From a virus: a stretch of 42,996 nucleotides of DNA. The position numbers and the translations under genes were made by a program. Shown piece by piece: positions 8,580-16,710 of the stretch; the first letter of the stretch is position 1; every line of letters begins with the position of its first letter. Below the pieces are notes generated by a model, which was not told the DNA's origin, did not search any database, and was given only the letters and a program-made list of their open reading frames with translations. The stretch is from the IMG/VR virus record IMGVR_UViG_3300025115_000024, positions 1 to 42,996 of that record; one strand, given 5' to 3'.

Positions 8580-9461
8580 TCAAAGAATATTAATTAACAG
8601 ATAGTCAATAATCTTGTCATTGGGAAGATTGCCACTCTTTAATTGATAATCAACAAGTGTAATCATGTCAAATATCTTTATTAGTTCTGTGTTAGTGAAC
8701 TTTCCTAGATTATATTTGATTGCACTAAATTGTTTTGGATTCATTCCTAGAGATTCTGCGGTTGCATTAGCAGACATTTGAATATCTAGAATATTCTTAA
8801 ATGACTTGTAAAGAATTGAGACAACACCCATGGGTTCTACATCTATTGTTTCAATTGTTTCTAAGATGTTTTTTGCTGTCTTAATATCTCTCTTTGTAAT
8901 TGCATTTGTGAAGTTGAAGATAGTGCTAGAATTTAAATCACCATAAGCATCTTCTTTGTTAAGTAAACTAAATATTTGTCCCTGGTCTTTCTTATTAAAT
9001 ATTTTAATTTTATCAACTTCATTTGATAGTCTGTAAATATCTTTAGCAACATCACTGAGCCAGTTTATCTCTTCATTTGACAGTCCAGGAAGATTCTTTG
9101 CTGTGTAGGCTCTAATTTGCCATTGTTGTAGTTTTGGTATCTCAATTACATATTGCTTCATACCTTCAAGAACATCTACATCAATTGATTTGCATATGAC
9201 AATCTTATTGTTTAATGAATCAGACCTAAATTGTTTATCAATCTTGTCAATATTCATTACATACAGACTATCATCTTCACCAAAAATGTCAGATGTGATA
9301 TCATCAAGTGATTCTACATACACAATAGGCTTTTTTTTAAACTCACTGATTGCCTCAACATATTGTCTAGCAATAAATGGAAAGTCAGAATATTTTAAAA
9401 TGAGAAAAGAATCATTAAGAGTTTTATCTTCAATGTTCTTCTTTAATTCAATAATATTCAT
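8580..9461 (-). CDS. Clamp loader delta subunit (HolA-like)
   Basis: This 293-aa protein matches the bacterial delta subunit, the wrench that opens the sliding clamp. Domain I contains DDITSDIFGEDDSLYVMNID; the Ile59-Phe60 pair sits where E. coli delta has its Leu-Phe hydrophobic wedge that inserts into beta. The C-terminal collar domain has the typical pattern ending LVDYQLKSGNLPNDKIIDYL. It has no Walker motifs, as usual for delta. The start at 9461 overlaps the delta' stop as ATGA and has AAGGAG ten bases upstream; an ATG seven codons earlier contains that site and is less likely. Length fits, slightly below the 330-340 aa of bacterial delta. Confidence 0.85.
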   Translation of the reverse strand: MNIIELKKNIEDKTLNDSFLILKYSDFPFIARQYVEAISEFKKKPIVYVESLDDITSDIFGEDDSLYVMNIDKIDKQFRSDSLNNKIVICKSIDVDVLEGMKQYVIEIPKLQQWQIRAYTAKNLPGLSNEEINWLSDVAKDIYRLSNEVDKIKIFNKKDQGQIFSLLNKEDAYGDLNSSTIFNFTNAITKRDIKTAKNILETIETIDVEPMGVVSILYKSFKNILDIQMSANATAESLGMNPKQFSAIKYNLGKFTNTELIKIFDMITLVDYQLKSGNLPNDKIIDYLLINIL

Positions 9462-10258
9462 TGTGTTCTCACTCCTTGCCAAAGTGCTGATAAGTAGTTC
9501 TCAACAAGATGCTTTCTATTGAGTCTTTTGTCACGCATCTTTTTAACATATTCAACAGTTATATTATACAAGATTAAAATCTTCTTATCATTAGTTGTTT
9601 TAAATTCATTCAACATGACATGAGTTAGCATATTGAAGAAAAGTTCAACATCAAACTTATTGAACTCATCTTTGTAGTTAAGTTTGTCTGAAATGGACAG
9701 TGTATTAGGATATGATGCTATAGAAGTCTTCTGAACCATTTTGGTGCATAAGGTGTGTAAGTCTGATAGATTTATCATTGTCAGTGCTTTAAGTTGACCA
9801 GGAGTCAGGCAAACACTCAATGCGAGTTCTTTATCAACATTGATGTCTACAAACTGTTCCAACACGCTTCTTGAGTATTGTTCCATTTCAAAAATAATGC
9901 ATCTATTCATGATTGTAGGCAACAAATTAACTCTGTCTTCTGCAAGAATAATAATGAACGAATATTCAGAAGGCTCCTCTAGAAATTTTAGAATCATATT
10001 TTGTTTTCTATCATCAATCTTAGATGCATCAATTACATAAAGAGATGGAGTAACTCTTGCTGAGATATTGTTGATGAACTCTTGAGATATTTGTTCTGTA
10101 ATGTCTATTAACTCAAGTTTGAATTTGTCTGCAATATATGAAGACATTAAATGTTTACCTGAGCCAGATGCGCCAAGCATAATAACTGATTTTGGATATG
10201 TTTGATATGTATAAGAATTGATTTTAGATAATAATTTTTCTTGACCTAATATTTTCAT
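9458..10258 (-). CDS. Clamp loader delta' subunit (HolB-like), ATPase-degenerate
   Basis: A 266-aa AAA+ clamp-loader subunit. The P-loop reads GASGSGKH, with His where Ser/Thr should bind Mg, and the Walker B region is LYVIDASKID without the usual catalytic Glu. This fits delta', the non-hydrolysing stator. The arginine-finger motif normally written SRC appears as NRC in PTIMNRCIIF, so it can still act in trans on DnaX. The ATG at 10258 has TAGAGG upstream; an in-frame GTG two codons earlier is less likely. It follows the dnaX-like stop by a few bases and overlaps the delta gene by four. Confidence 0.85.
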   Translation of the reverse strand: MKILGQEKLLSKINSYTYQTYPKSVIMLGASGSGKHLMSSYIADKFKLELIDITEQISQEFINNISARVTPSLYVIDASKIDDRKQNMILKFLEEPSEYSFIIILAEDRVNLLPTIMNRCIIFEMEQYSRSVLEQFVDINVDKELALSVCLTPGQLKALTMINLSDLHTLCTKMVQKTSIASYPNTLSISDKLNYKDEFNKFDVELFFNMLTHVMLNEFKTTNDKKILILYNITVEYVKKMRDKRLNRKHLVENYLSALWQGVRTQ

Positions 10259-10266
10259 ATGCACCT

Positions 10267-11280
10267 CTATCTACAAAGTTGAAGTAACATAATTTCAATG
10301 GTTGTCTTCATATTTGAATCATATTTAATTGTATTCTTAATGTTTAATACCTTATCAGTTAAGTTGTTAAAATAAGCACGATTATTCTCAATGCCTACAC
10401 AGAACTTCAAATCTTCTTCCATTGACAATGGTATCATGGTCACAGACATATCTTTGAATAGACAGTATTTTGCAAGGTCTAAGGAGAAGTTTAGATATTG
10501 TTCTACAAACAGTTTCAAGTCATTTCCTGAATTATAAAATGAATTGATAAGATTGATAACAATTTGTTCTTGACCATCAATGATTGCATTTGTCAATTTG
10601 AAGAATGAATCATAAGAGTAGTTACCAAGTGCCTCTAGAACATTTTGAATTGATATATCAGTTGAGTATCCACTACACTTGTCAAGCATTGCCAAAGCAT
10701 CACGCATGCCACCAGAACTGATTTTAGAGATGTAGTCAATACTTTCTTCATAGTTAATGTAATTCTCTCTTAAACAGACAAAACGAAGTCTTTCTTTAAT
10801 CTCTTGAGTATTAACTTTAGTTAGATTGAATCTTTGAACTCTATTTAAAATAGTTGCAGGAATCTTTTGAGCATCAGTTGTGCAAAACATAAAGATTGTA
10901 TACATAGGCGGTTCTTCAAGAACTTTTAAAAATGCATTCCAACCTGCTGTTGTAATCATATGACACTCATCAACAATGTAGATTTTATATGTAGAATCAA
11001 GAGAGCGTTCAACTGCACCTTGAATAATCATTTTAACATTATCAACACCATTGTTTGACGCACCATCAATTTCAATTGGGAAGCCTTGATATTGATTAAT
11101 CTCATTAGCAAAAATTCTAGCGAGAGTAGTTTTACCTGTTCCACTAGGTCCACTAAAAAGATAAACATTCTTGAACTGCTTGAGTTCAAGTTGTCTCATT
11201 AGAATTTTCTTAATTGATAATTGTGAGCAAACTTCTGAGAAAGTCTGTGGTCTATATTTTACTGCTAATGTTTCATTCAT
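10267..11280 (-). CDS. dnaX: Clamp loader ATPase (DnaX gamma-like)
   Basis: A 337-aa AAA+ protein that opens with the DnaX hallmark LAVKYRPQTFSEV. Walker A is SGPSGTGKTT, Walker B/DExx is IYIVDECHM, sensor 1 lies in FCTTDAQKIP, and the arginine-finger segment is ILNRVQRF. The four-Cys zinc module that bacterial DnaX carries between Walker A and B is absent. The protein stops after the collar domain, so it corresponds to a gamma-type subunit without the tau tail that contacts helicase and polymerase. It is the driver ATPase of the loader, with delta' and delta encoded directly downstream. AAGGAG lies nine bases before the ATG. Confidence 0.93.
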   Translation of the reverse strand: MNETLAVKYRPQTFSEVCSQLSIKKILMRQLELKQFKNVYLFSGPSGTGKTTLARIFANEINQYQGFPIEIDGASNNGVDNVKMIIQGAVERSLDSTYKIYIVDECHMITTAGWNAFLKVLEEPPMYTIFMFCTTDAQKIPATILNRVQRFNLTKVNTQEIKERLRFVCLRENYINYEESIDYISKISSGGMRDALAMLDKCSGYSTDISIQNVLEALGNYSYDSFFKLTNAIIDGQEQIVINLINSFYNSGNDLKLFVEQYLNFSLDLAKYCLFKDMSVTMIPLSMEEDLKFCVGIENNRAYFNNLTDKVLNIKNTIKYDSNMKTTIEIMLLQLCR

Positions 11281-11298
11281 GTGTTGTATCTCCTTATG

Positions 11299-11664
11299 TT
11301 ATAGTTTCTGAATAATCTCTATACCATCAAGAGGCACCCAGCCTGACCACATCTCATTCAGGTCAGTGTTTGTATTGATGTTATATGCTAGACCAGTTAT
11401 TTTTATCATCTGACCTAGCACTCTTATAACTTCACATTTGTAATGAGTGTGCTTTGGTATACTTCCTTGATTCCAGTTTGATGCTAATAATGAGTTTGCG
11501 GTAGGATTTAAAACACTCGCACTTATTTCAATTAAATAATACTCACCTTCAACAATCTTTACTTCTTCATACTTCTTTATTGATATATAAGTTGTGTTAT
11601 CATCAAAGGGGGGAATCTTTGCTGTAACAACTTTTTGCAGTTGTTCTTTTACAATCTTATTCAT
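11299..11664 (-). CDS. Unknown beta-rich protein, 121 aa
   Basis: A 121-aa protein that is mostly predicted strand (YYLIEISASVLNP, YKCEVIRVLGQMIKITGLAY, WSGWVPLDGIEII). The SH3- or OB-like spacing would suit a small nucleic-acid or protein adaptor, but this is only a guess. The start overlaps the HD-gene stop as TAATG and has no clear ribosome site, so it is probably translationally coupled. It precedes the dnaX-like gene by 18 bases. Confidence 0.6.
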   Translation of the reverse strand: MNKIVKEQLQKVVTAKIPPFDDNTTYISIKKYEEVKIVEGEYYLIEISASVLNPTANSLLASNWNQGSIPKHTHYKCEVIRVLGQMIKITGLAYNINTNTDLNEMWSGWVPLDGIEIIQKL

Positions 11665-12335
11665 TAGAAAACTTTTTCATCAATATAGCAGGCAACTAAG
11701 TCGGCCATATGAAGAAGAAGTGCAAGGCTGTATTTGGTGTAGATTGTTGGAATAATGTTTTGTGAACTGTCTGCCCCCATTCCACCAAGATGATTGAGAA
11801 TGGCACTACTTTCTTCCACAGATAGAGGAAAGAATGAATGAGTAATGAACTCACTGTTTTGCTCATGATTTCCATAAATAAATCTTTCACCGGCTTCACG
11901 AATCTTAAACTCTTCTCTTTGTTCCCATTTGCCTGTATCTTCATTCTTGACATTTCTCATGAATGTTGTAAAGTAATTTGCCTTGCCAATATCATGCATC
12001 AGAGCAACAATTTTCAAAGTATTCTCAGAATAAATTGATTGCATGACAACGTGGGCAGACTCAGGAATATATTTTCCTTCTTCATCAACTTCCCATTTCT
12101 TCTCAGGAATCAATGCAAACATGTCCGAAAGTTTAACAAGATTCTCATATACACACAAACTGTGGGCACATAATCCACCAGCATAACTTCCATGATATCT
12201 AGTTGTTGCAGGAGCAGTGAAAAAGTCAGACACTTCCAGCCACCTAATAAGACCTTGAATATCAGAATCTGGAACAGTGATTGATGAAATCAGTTCAAGA
12301 TATCGCTCTTTGTTTCTAATCATTTGTTCTGTCAT
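11664..12335 (-). CDS. HD-domain phosphohydrolase
   Basis: A 223-aa HD-superfamily hydrolase. The ligand set is complete: H58 in GGLCAHSLCVYENL, the doublet H114-D115 in LMHDIGKA, histidines in GNHEQNSEFITHSF (157, 166) and NHLGG (182), and D212 in HMADLVACY. The spacing resembles Bacillota YhaM-type and related phage HD proteins that act on nucleotides or RNA ends. The substrate cannot be inferred; phage homologues are often found with replication genes and may remodel nucleotide pools or signalling nucleotides. AGAGAGGAAG precedes the ATG. Confidence 0.82.
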   Translation of the reverse strand: MTEQMIRNKERYLELISSITVPDSDIQGLIRWLEVSDFFTAPATTRYHGSYAGGLCAHSLCVYENLVKLSDMFALIPEKKWEVDEEGKYIPESAHVVMQSIYSENTLKIVALMHDIGKANYFTTFMRNVKNEDTGKWEQREEFKIREAGERFIYGNHEQNSEFITHSFFPLSVEESSAILNHLGGMGADSSQNIIPTIYTKYSLALLLHMADLVACYIDEKVF

Positions 12336-12368
12336 ATTATTACTTCCTCTCTAGTGAGTTATACAATT

Positions 12369-12728
12369 TTATTTATCTTCTACAGACAATGTAATAGAAG
12401 ATTTTTTAGTGAGCATTGAGCCTAGTCCTTCATTAAGCATAGTGCTTGTCTTCAATTCTTTGTTCAGAAGTGTTGCATTAATACTCTTTGTGATGTAGGA
12501 GTTCATATTCTTCTTTTCAAGCCATTCTATCATTGCAGGCTCATCATTGTATGTAACTGTGACTTTTGTAGTCAGTTTGGCGGTGATTCCTTCTTCAGTG
12601 ATAAATGTGGTCTGATTCAGGGCATCCATGTCATTGATAATTAAAGGCTTCAATTCATCCATTTTATTCTTGACCTTATCAGCCAATTTTTTCAACTTTA
12701 GATATTTTTTAACATTTTCTTTTAACAT
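12369..12728 (-). CDS. Unknown protein with N-terminal coiled coil, 119 aa
   Basis: A 119-aa protein. The first 35 residues form a basic amphipathic helix (YLKLKKLADKVKNKMDELK), followed by a strand pair around EGITAKLTTKVTVTY and a helical end. Phage proteins of this layout often accompany nucleases or recombination proteins, but I do not recognise the family. It is the first gene behind a strong promoter at 12761-12789, with a GAGGAAAATACT leader before the ATG, so it should head an early transcript carrying the HD and clamp-loader genes. Confidence 0.65.
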   Translation of the reverse strand: MLKENVKKYLKLKKLADKVKNKMDELKPLIINDMDALNQTTFITEEGITAKLTTKVTVTYNDEPAMIEWLEKKNMNSYITKSINATLLNKELKTSTMLNEGLGSMLTKKSSITLSVEDK

Positions 12729-12760
12729 AGTATTTTCCTCTTTTCTTTCTATCTATACAT

Positions 12761-12789
12761 ATTATATCACTTGTTGTGAATAAAGTCAA
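12761..12789 (-). promoter_or_regulatory. Sigma-A/sigma-70 promoter P1
   Basis: On the minus strand, -35 TTGACT (12784-12789) is separated by exactly 17 bp from -10 TATAAT (12761-12766). TGA precedes the -10, giving the extended TGnTATAAT form. It points at the 119-aa gene that starts at 12728. Confidence 0.85.
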
Positions 12790-12792
12790 GTG

Positions 12793-13233
12793 TTAAGGTT
12801 TAAGTTTCTTTTGATAAGAACTAATTTTTCTCATCTTGCATTTAATCAATGGATTATCATTTACATTGACTTTGTATTCATTGATTAAAAGTTCAATAAG
12901 TTCTGTTGCTGTTTCAATAAACTTATTCTTAACTCTATCAACATCATTTTGAGCAAGGGCTCTGCTCATGTTGTCATTTGCATCTTTAATTTTGTCATAG
13001 GCATCCATTAAAATAAGAGATGATACAATCTCATTGTTTGGATTATACTGAATATTTTTATCAGTTCCTGATGCAACATAAGACACAAAAAGATGATGTA
13101 TCTCAGCAGGAACATCTTGGGCTCTGTATAGACCACACATGATGCTGTGATTCTTCTCATCTGAAGAAAAAATCTCAATGAATTGAGTGGGTTTTAAGGT
13201 TTTTAAAAATTGACCAATTGTTATTAGTGACAT
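12793..13233 (-). CDS. Unknown helical protein, 146 aa
   Basis: A 146-aa protein that I do not recognise. It begins with a hydrophobic helix-like segment (LITIGQFLKTLKPTQFIEIF), has a short Cys-containing strand (IMCGLYRAQDVPAEIHHLF) and is otherwise helical, ending basic (KMRKISSYQKKLKP). It has its own near-consensus promoter (13259-13287) and a GTAGGAG ribosome site, and it ends just before promoter P1. It may therefore be a one-gene early transcription unit with read-through, often a sign of a host-directed phage protein. Confidence 0.65.
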   Translation of the reverse strand: MSLITIGQFLKTLKPTQFIEIFSSDEKNHSIMCGLYRAQDVPAEIHHLFVSYVASGTDKNIQYNPNNEIVSSLILMDAYDKIKDANDNMSRALAQNDVDRVKNKFIETATELIELLINEYKVNVNDNPLIKCKMRKISSYQKKLKP

Positions 13234-13258
13234 AGTGTTTTCTCCTACTTATGTATTT

Positions 13259-13287
13259 ATTATAACACAACAAACATAGAATGTCAA
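13259..13287 (-). promoter_or_regulatory. Sigma-A/sigma-70 promoter P2
   Basis: A perfect minus-strand TTGACA (13282-13287), 17 bp, TATAAT (13259-13264). TGT before the -10 gives an extended -10. The TGA stop of the upstream 130-aa gene lies inside the -35 hexamer, so coding and promoter sequence overlap. Confidence 0.9.
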
Positions 13288-13676
13288 TTAGAATTTTCTT
13301 CATTCTGTTTGTTTTTTATTTCTTCTAGAATTCTTTGAGACTCTGCCTTCACAACTTCCTCATAAGAGAAGTATTTATATCTTATATCATTCACAGATAC
13401 TTTGCCTCTGAGAAAAACATAGTTGTGCTTAGGATTAACAACTTCTAAATATTTACCCCATGAAGATTGATTTTCTGAATATTCATGAACACTGCACCAC
13501 ATCTTGTAGTGTTCTGAGTGTCTTAGCATCATGTAGTTACTATAAACTATGATGAGATTTCTCTTCTTTTTAAAGTAACAATCAGCAATGTTTCCTTCTT
13601 CATCAACTTCTCTTAGAATATATACTGTTCCAAGTTTTCTTGCTAACTTTGATTTAATCCAGTCAATAATTTTCAT
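13284..13676 (-). CDS. Unknown protein, 130 aa
   Basis: A 130-aa protein with a basic N-terminus (MKIIDWIKSKLARKLG), several aromatic strand-like segments (VYILREVDEEGNIADCYF, YKYFSYEEVV) and a charged helical tail. No known motif is visible. It overlaps the end of the upstream nuclease gene by four bases and has GAGGAAAACAA before the ATG. Its TGA stop is shared with the -35 element of promoter P2. Confidence 0.65.
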   Translation of the reverse strand: MKIIDWIKSKLARKLGTVYILREVDEEGNIADCYFKKKRNLIIVYSNYMMLRHSEHYKMWCSVHEYSENQSSWGKYLEVVNPKHNYVFLRGKVSVNDIRYKYFSYEEVVKAESQRILEEIKNKQNEENSN

Positions 13677-14026
13677 TTGTTTTCCTCACTCAATTTCTCA
13701 ACTAAGAATCTCATTAGTTTAGAATCAATTACAAAGTAGTTAGGCTGATTTGGACCGAAATTAAAGGCAATGACACCACTTGAAAGTCTTTGAGAAAACT
13801 TTTCTTGATTGTTCTTTTCAATCCAATCCTTCTTAATTGATATAGAGTCTTTGTCACTCAACACAGTTTTACATTCAATAAGAAGTGATGCGTCATGTTG
13901 AACAACATCACCCTTACGAAACTTACCACTTCCAGAACTTGACTGTTGCTGAGCATTTAATAGTTTGCATACTGACTTTTCATGAATGTCTGAGAAGTAT
14001 CGTGTTGACTCTTTATTTACTGACAT
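13673..14026 (-). CDS. PD-(D/E)XK nuclease (Hjc/resolvase-like)
   Basis: A 117-aa protein with a compact PD-(D/E)XK core: a helix with E16, then a Ser/Gly loop (SSSGSGKFRKGD) supplying D40, then LLIECK with E51 and K53, followed by a helix (KKDWIEKNNQEKF) and a strand. This is the arrangement of small archaeal-type Holliday junction resolvases and related phage nucleases. It is a second nuclease of this fold in the window, unlike the RecU-type one at 17305. It overlaps the previous gene by 14 bases. Branched DNA as the substrate is an inference. Confidence 0.75.
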   Translation of the reverse strand: MSVNKESTRYFSDIHEKSVCKLLNAQQQSSSGSGKFRKGDVVQHDASLLIECKTVLSDKDSISIKKDWIEKNNQEKFSQRLSSGVIAFNFGPNQPNYFVIDSKLMRFLVEKLSEENK

Positions 14027-14762
14027 CTTCCCACAGTCCTGTCTTTATAATAGTTTCTTTAGACTCAGTTAAGTCCTCAAGATTATATTTATTATTTTCT
14101 TTATTGAGGTCATTGTTGTGTTTTGAGTATCTTTTCCAAGCAACCATCATGTCACCTTTAAGTTGTGATTCTTTTCTAACTTTTTCTCCTGAAGGATAAT
14201 GGGTTGTTCTAACAGGAATGTCTGACCATGTGAGTTCAAAATATCCAAGATTAGGTCTCTCTTTAATTTTTTCTTTAAAGCAATCTTCACTGATATATGA
14301 AATCCAGCCTGTTGTTACATATTTAGTTGGCTTTCCAGTTTCTATACACACTAACATAGATTTATCTGCATAGTAATCAATGATATCTGAAAACTCATCT
14401 GATATTACTTTAGGCACCCCATAATCATACCAACGAAGAGTTCCATACTTCTCTTTGATTTGTGTGATAACATATTTATCAAGATAATCTGCCTTCAATA
14501 AACACTTCTTAATCTTTTCACACATTTCAATTCCAAATGATTCTCTCCATGGTGTAGGCATGTCGTAATCTAACTCAGTATAAGTGTAATCATAGTCAAT
14601 AGGAACTTGTCCACTAAATCTGTTTCTTACTAAAAGAAATGGAAATTCTTTAATCAATTTTTTATTTTTCTTGATTAATTCTTTATCTTCTTTTGAATAT
14701 TTGTGAAAAATGTTTTTAATCTTCCACAGAAGACGCTTAATTTTCAACTTTAGTTTTCTCAT
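14013..14762 (-). CDS. Conserved phage protein of unknown function, 249 aa
   Basis: A 249-aa protein with a very basic helical head (the first 45 residues are Lys-rich). The middle contains ITQIKEKYGTLRWYDYG, a motif I associate with phage and bacterial hypothetical proteins that share a (Q)xKEKxGxLRxY core; it is followed by CIETGKPTKYVTTGWISY and DCFKE, where isolated Cys residues could bind metal. No function is known to me. GGAGG lies 12 bases before the ATG and the start overlaps the upstream stop as TAATG. Confidence 0.65.
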   Translation of the reverse strand: MRKLKLKIKRLLWKIKNIFHKYSKEDKELIKKNKKLIKEFPFLLVRNRFSGQVPIDYDYTYTELDYDMPTPWRESFGIEMCEKIKKCLLKADYLDKYVITQIKEKYGTLRWYDYGVPKVISDEFSDIIDYYADKSMLVCIETGKPTKYVTTGWISYISEDCFKEKIKERPNLGYFELTWSDIPVRTTHYPSGEKVRKESQLKGDMMVAWKRYSKHNNDLNKENNKYNLEDLTESKETIIKTGLWEDVSK

Positions 14763-15133
14763 TAGTTGATGTTACCTCCACTACTCTTTAAGTCTTTTGA
14801 TTCAGACAATTCTTTATCCACTTCGTCTTCTGTTTCTTTAATAGAGTTTGCAAGGTCAAGTGCTTCACTCTCATATTGTTTCAAGTTCTTTTTTGCAATA
14901 TAAATTGAAACATAATTCGCCTCATCAGGAAATAAGTAGTAAGGATAAGGCTGAAGACTTAAAGGATTTGCTGGCACATGTTCAATGATAACAACATCAG
15001 AGTTGTCATCAGGACTAAAGATTGTGCAGAGATTTCCTGCTTCAATCAGAATCTTAACCTGCTGAGCAACCTTGATGTAAAGTTCATCACCAAATCTTTC
15101 TTTTGTAAATAGAATTCTATTAACAATGTTCAT
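14762..15133 (-). CDS. Unknown protein, 123 aa
   Basis: A 123-aa protein with a helical N-terminus, a beta-rich middle (LCTIFSPDDNSDVVIIEHVP, YVSIYIAKKNL) and a charged, disordered tail. I place the start at the ATG at 15133, one base after the recA stop and preceded by GAGG; the open frame extends 15 codons further into recA but has no better site there. The tight junction suggests coupling to RecA synthesis and perhaps an accessory role, which is inference only. Confidence 0.65.
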   Translation of the reverse strand: MNIVNRILFTKERFGDELYIKVAQQVKILIEAGNLCTIFSPDDNSDVVIIEHVPANPLSLQPYPYYLFPDEANYVSIYIAKKNLKQYESEALDLANSIKETEDEVDKELSESKDLKSSGGNIN

Positions 15134-15134
15134 T

Positions 15135-16307
15135 CTATTCTGCCTCTTTTTGAAGGTCAATTCCAAATCTTTCTTCAATACTTGTGTTTAACATTTTTTC
15201 AAATGCAACAATGTTTGCGTCTTCTTTAATTCTTAATTTGTCATAGACCTTGGTATAAAGTTTCTTCCAAATATCAGGATTTGCATCAAAGAATGGACGA
15301 AGATTCTTTCTACCTCTGATTTTAATATCTTTACCATTAACATCTTTCATTACTTCACCAGTATCTGGGTCTAAGATGAGATAACTGCCTTGAACACTAT
15401 TATCAATGAATCCAAAATGAGTTGCAACATCGAGAGTATCCTCAAGAATATCAACACCTCTGTCATAATTAAGATGCATATAACCTAATTTTCTATCCCA
15501 CTTACAAACTTTTGTTTTAAGAACTGCAACTTCAATTAGATTTCCTGCGGGGGAGTCAGCATTCTTTGTTAGTTTATTTCCATCTTCATCAAAGAATTCT
15601 CCTCTTTTAAACATGAGACGAACTGAGCATTGATGCTTCCAAGCACGACCACCTGGAGTAACCAAGAAGTCCCCATAACCACTCACGTTTTCTCTGACTT
15701 GATTGATTCCAATAAGAGTTGCCTTATATTTTCGCAATACTCCTACAATTGTGTTTGCAAATCGAGTTAGAGATGCCGCCACACCCCCCATTTGTTTCTT
15801 TTCCATGGACTCTTCAGCAATTTGTTGTGGAACTAATGTCGCAATTGAGTCAAAAACAAGAAGACCAATCTCACCTGTCTTTAACATACTGATTGCCATG
15901 TCAAAGATTTGTTCCGCACTTTGTGCCTCTGGACGAATCAAGATTGTTGACACTTTTGCATTTGCACTCATGTCATATCCCATTTTCTTTGCCCAGATTG
16001 GGTCAGCAGTTCCTTCATTGTCAAGATAAACAATTGCTCGTGGCTTATCAGAATTTCTCTTAATCTCTTCTCTTTGATAAGACGCCGCTGTTAAGAAGGC
16101 GGTTGTTGTTTTTCCACTTGATTCCGGTCCACTGAACTCAACCATACGACCTTCAGGAATACCTCCATAAATGCAAAAATCAAATGAAGGAGAACCTAGT
16201 GATAGAATGCCATCAACATCTAGTGATTCAACACCAACTTTAACAACACCGTCTCCAAAATCCTTTTTAATTTTCTTTAATACATCAGATAATGTTAGTT
16301 CAGCCAT
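15135..16307 (-). CDS. recA: RecA-family recombinase
   Basis: A 390-aa strand-exchange ATPase. Walker A is GPESSGKTT (60-68), Walker B is LLVFDSIA, the L2-region equivalent follows GINQVRENVSGYGD, and the ssDNA-contact segment TPGGRAWKHQ is present. It is closer to bacterial RecA than to T4 UvsX in the QMGGVAASLTRF and INQVREN segments. Its acidic C-terminal tail is short. It should pair the ends made by the SbcCD-like complex and work with the gp32-type SSB and the two resolvases. GAAAGGAAAAAATT precedes the ATG. Confidence 0.95.
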   Translation of the reverse strand: MAELTLSDVLKKIKKDFGDGVVKVGVESLDVDGILSLGSPSFDFCIYGGIPEGRMVEFSGPESSGKTTTAFLTAASYQREEIKRNSDKPRAIVYLDNEGTADPIWAKKMGYDMSANAKVSTILIRPEAQSAEQIFDMAISMLKTGEIGLLVFDSIATLVPQQIAEESMEKKQMGGVAASLTRFANTIVGVLRKYKATLIGINQVRENVSGYGDFLVTPGGRAWKHQCSVRLMFKRGEFFDEDGNKLTKNADSPAGNLIEVAVLKTKVCKWDRKLGYMHLNYDRGVDILEDTLDVATHFGFIDNSVQGSYLILDPDTGEVMKDVNGKDIKIRGRKNLRPFFDANPDIWKKLYTKVYDKLRIKEDANIVAFEKMLNTSIEERFGIDLQKEAE

Positions 16308-16324
16308 AATTTTTTCCTTTCAAA

Positions 16325-16708
16325 TTATTTGTCAAATTCAAGACATAGATTTATATAATGCTCTTCTATATCTTTCAATGATTCTGTTACAATTTCAATA
16401 GATGCTTTACATAAAGCGTGTTCATAATATTTTTCTTTGAGCCAATCTTTAAATAAATGGTCCTTGTATAGAGTTATTGTATCCAATGTATTGTGCCACC
16501 ATTGATACTCAATCTCTTTTACAAACTCATTTGCACCATTTTCTAAATACCATGCACGAGGCTCATATTTAATTTCAAATCTCTGTTCATAAAGATATTC
16601 AATAATGTCTTGAAGGTCTTCATCAATGACATATTCAAAGTCTTTGGTGTTTACATTAGCACCATTATATTGCTCATTATTAAAACTAAAGTGTAAATCA
16701 TATCTCAT
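16325..16708 (-). CDS. Unknown acidic protein, 127 aa
   Basis: A 127-aa protein rich in aromatic and acidic residues (DLQDIIEYLYEQRFEIKYEP, YQWWHNTLDTITLY). Predicted alpha/beta with a helical C-terminus containing a single Cys. I do not recognise it. GAGGAATAATT gives a good ribosome site. It sits between the recA gene and the helical 197-aa gene with 2-17 bases on either side, inside the recombination operon. Confidence 0.65.
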   Translation of the reverse strand: MRYDLHFSFNNEQYNGANVNTKDFEYVIDEDLQDIIEYLYEQRFEIKYEPRAWYLENGANEFVKEIEYQWWHNTLDTITLYKDHLFKDWLKEKYYEHALCKASIEIVTESLKDIEEHYINLCLEFDK

Positions 16709-16710
16709 AA

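Noticed and set aside
12336-12400. TGTATAAC before the HD gene as a promoter
   Set aside because: Reasonable -10 but no recognisable -35 at 16-18 bp (the nearest, TTGTCT, is at about 20 bp).
15134-15178. Upstream ATG extending the 123-aa gene into recA
   Set aside because: The ATG at 15133 has GAGG and lies next to the recA stop; the extension would overlap recA by 44 bases without a better site.
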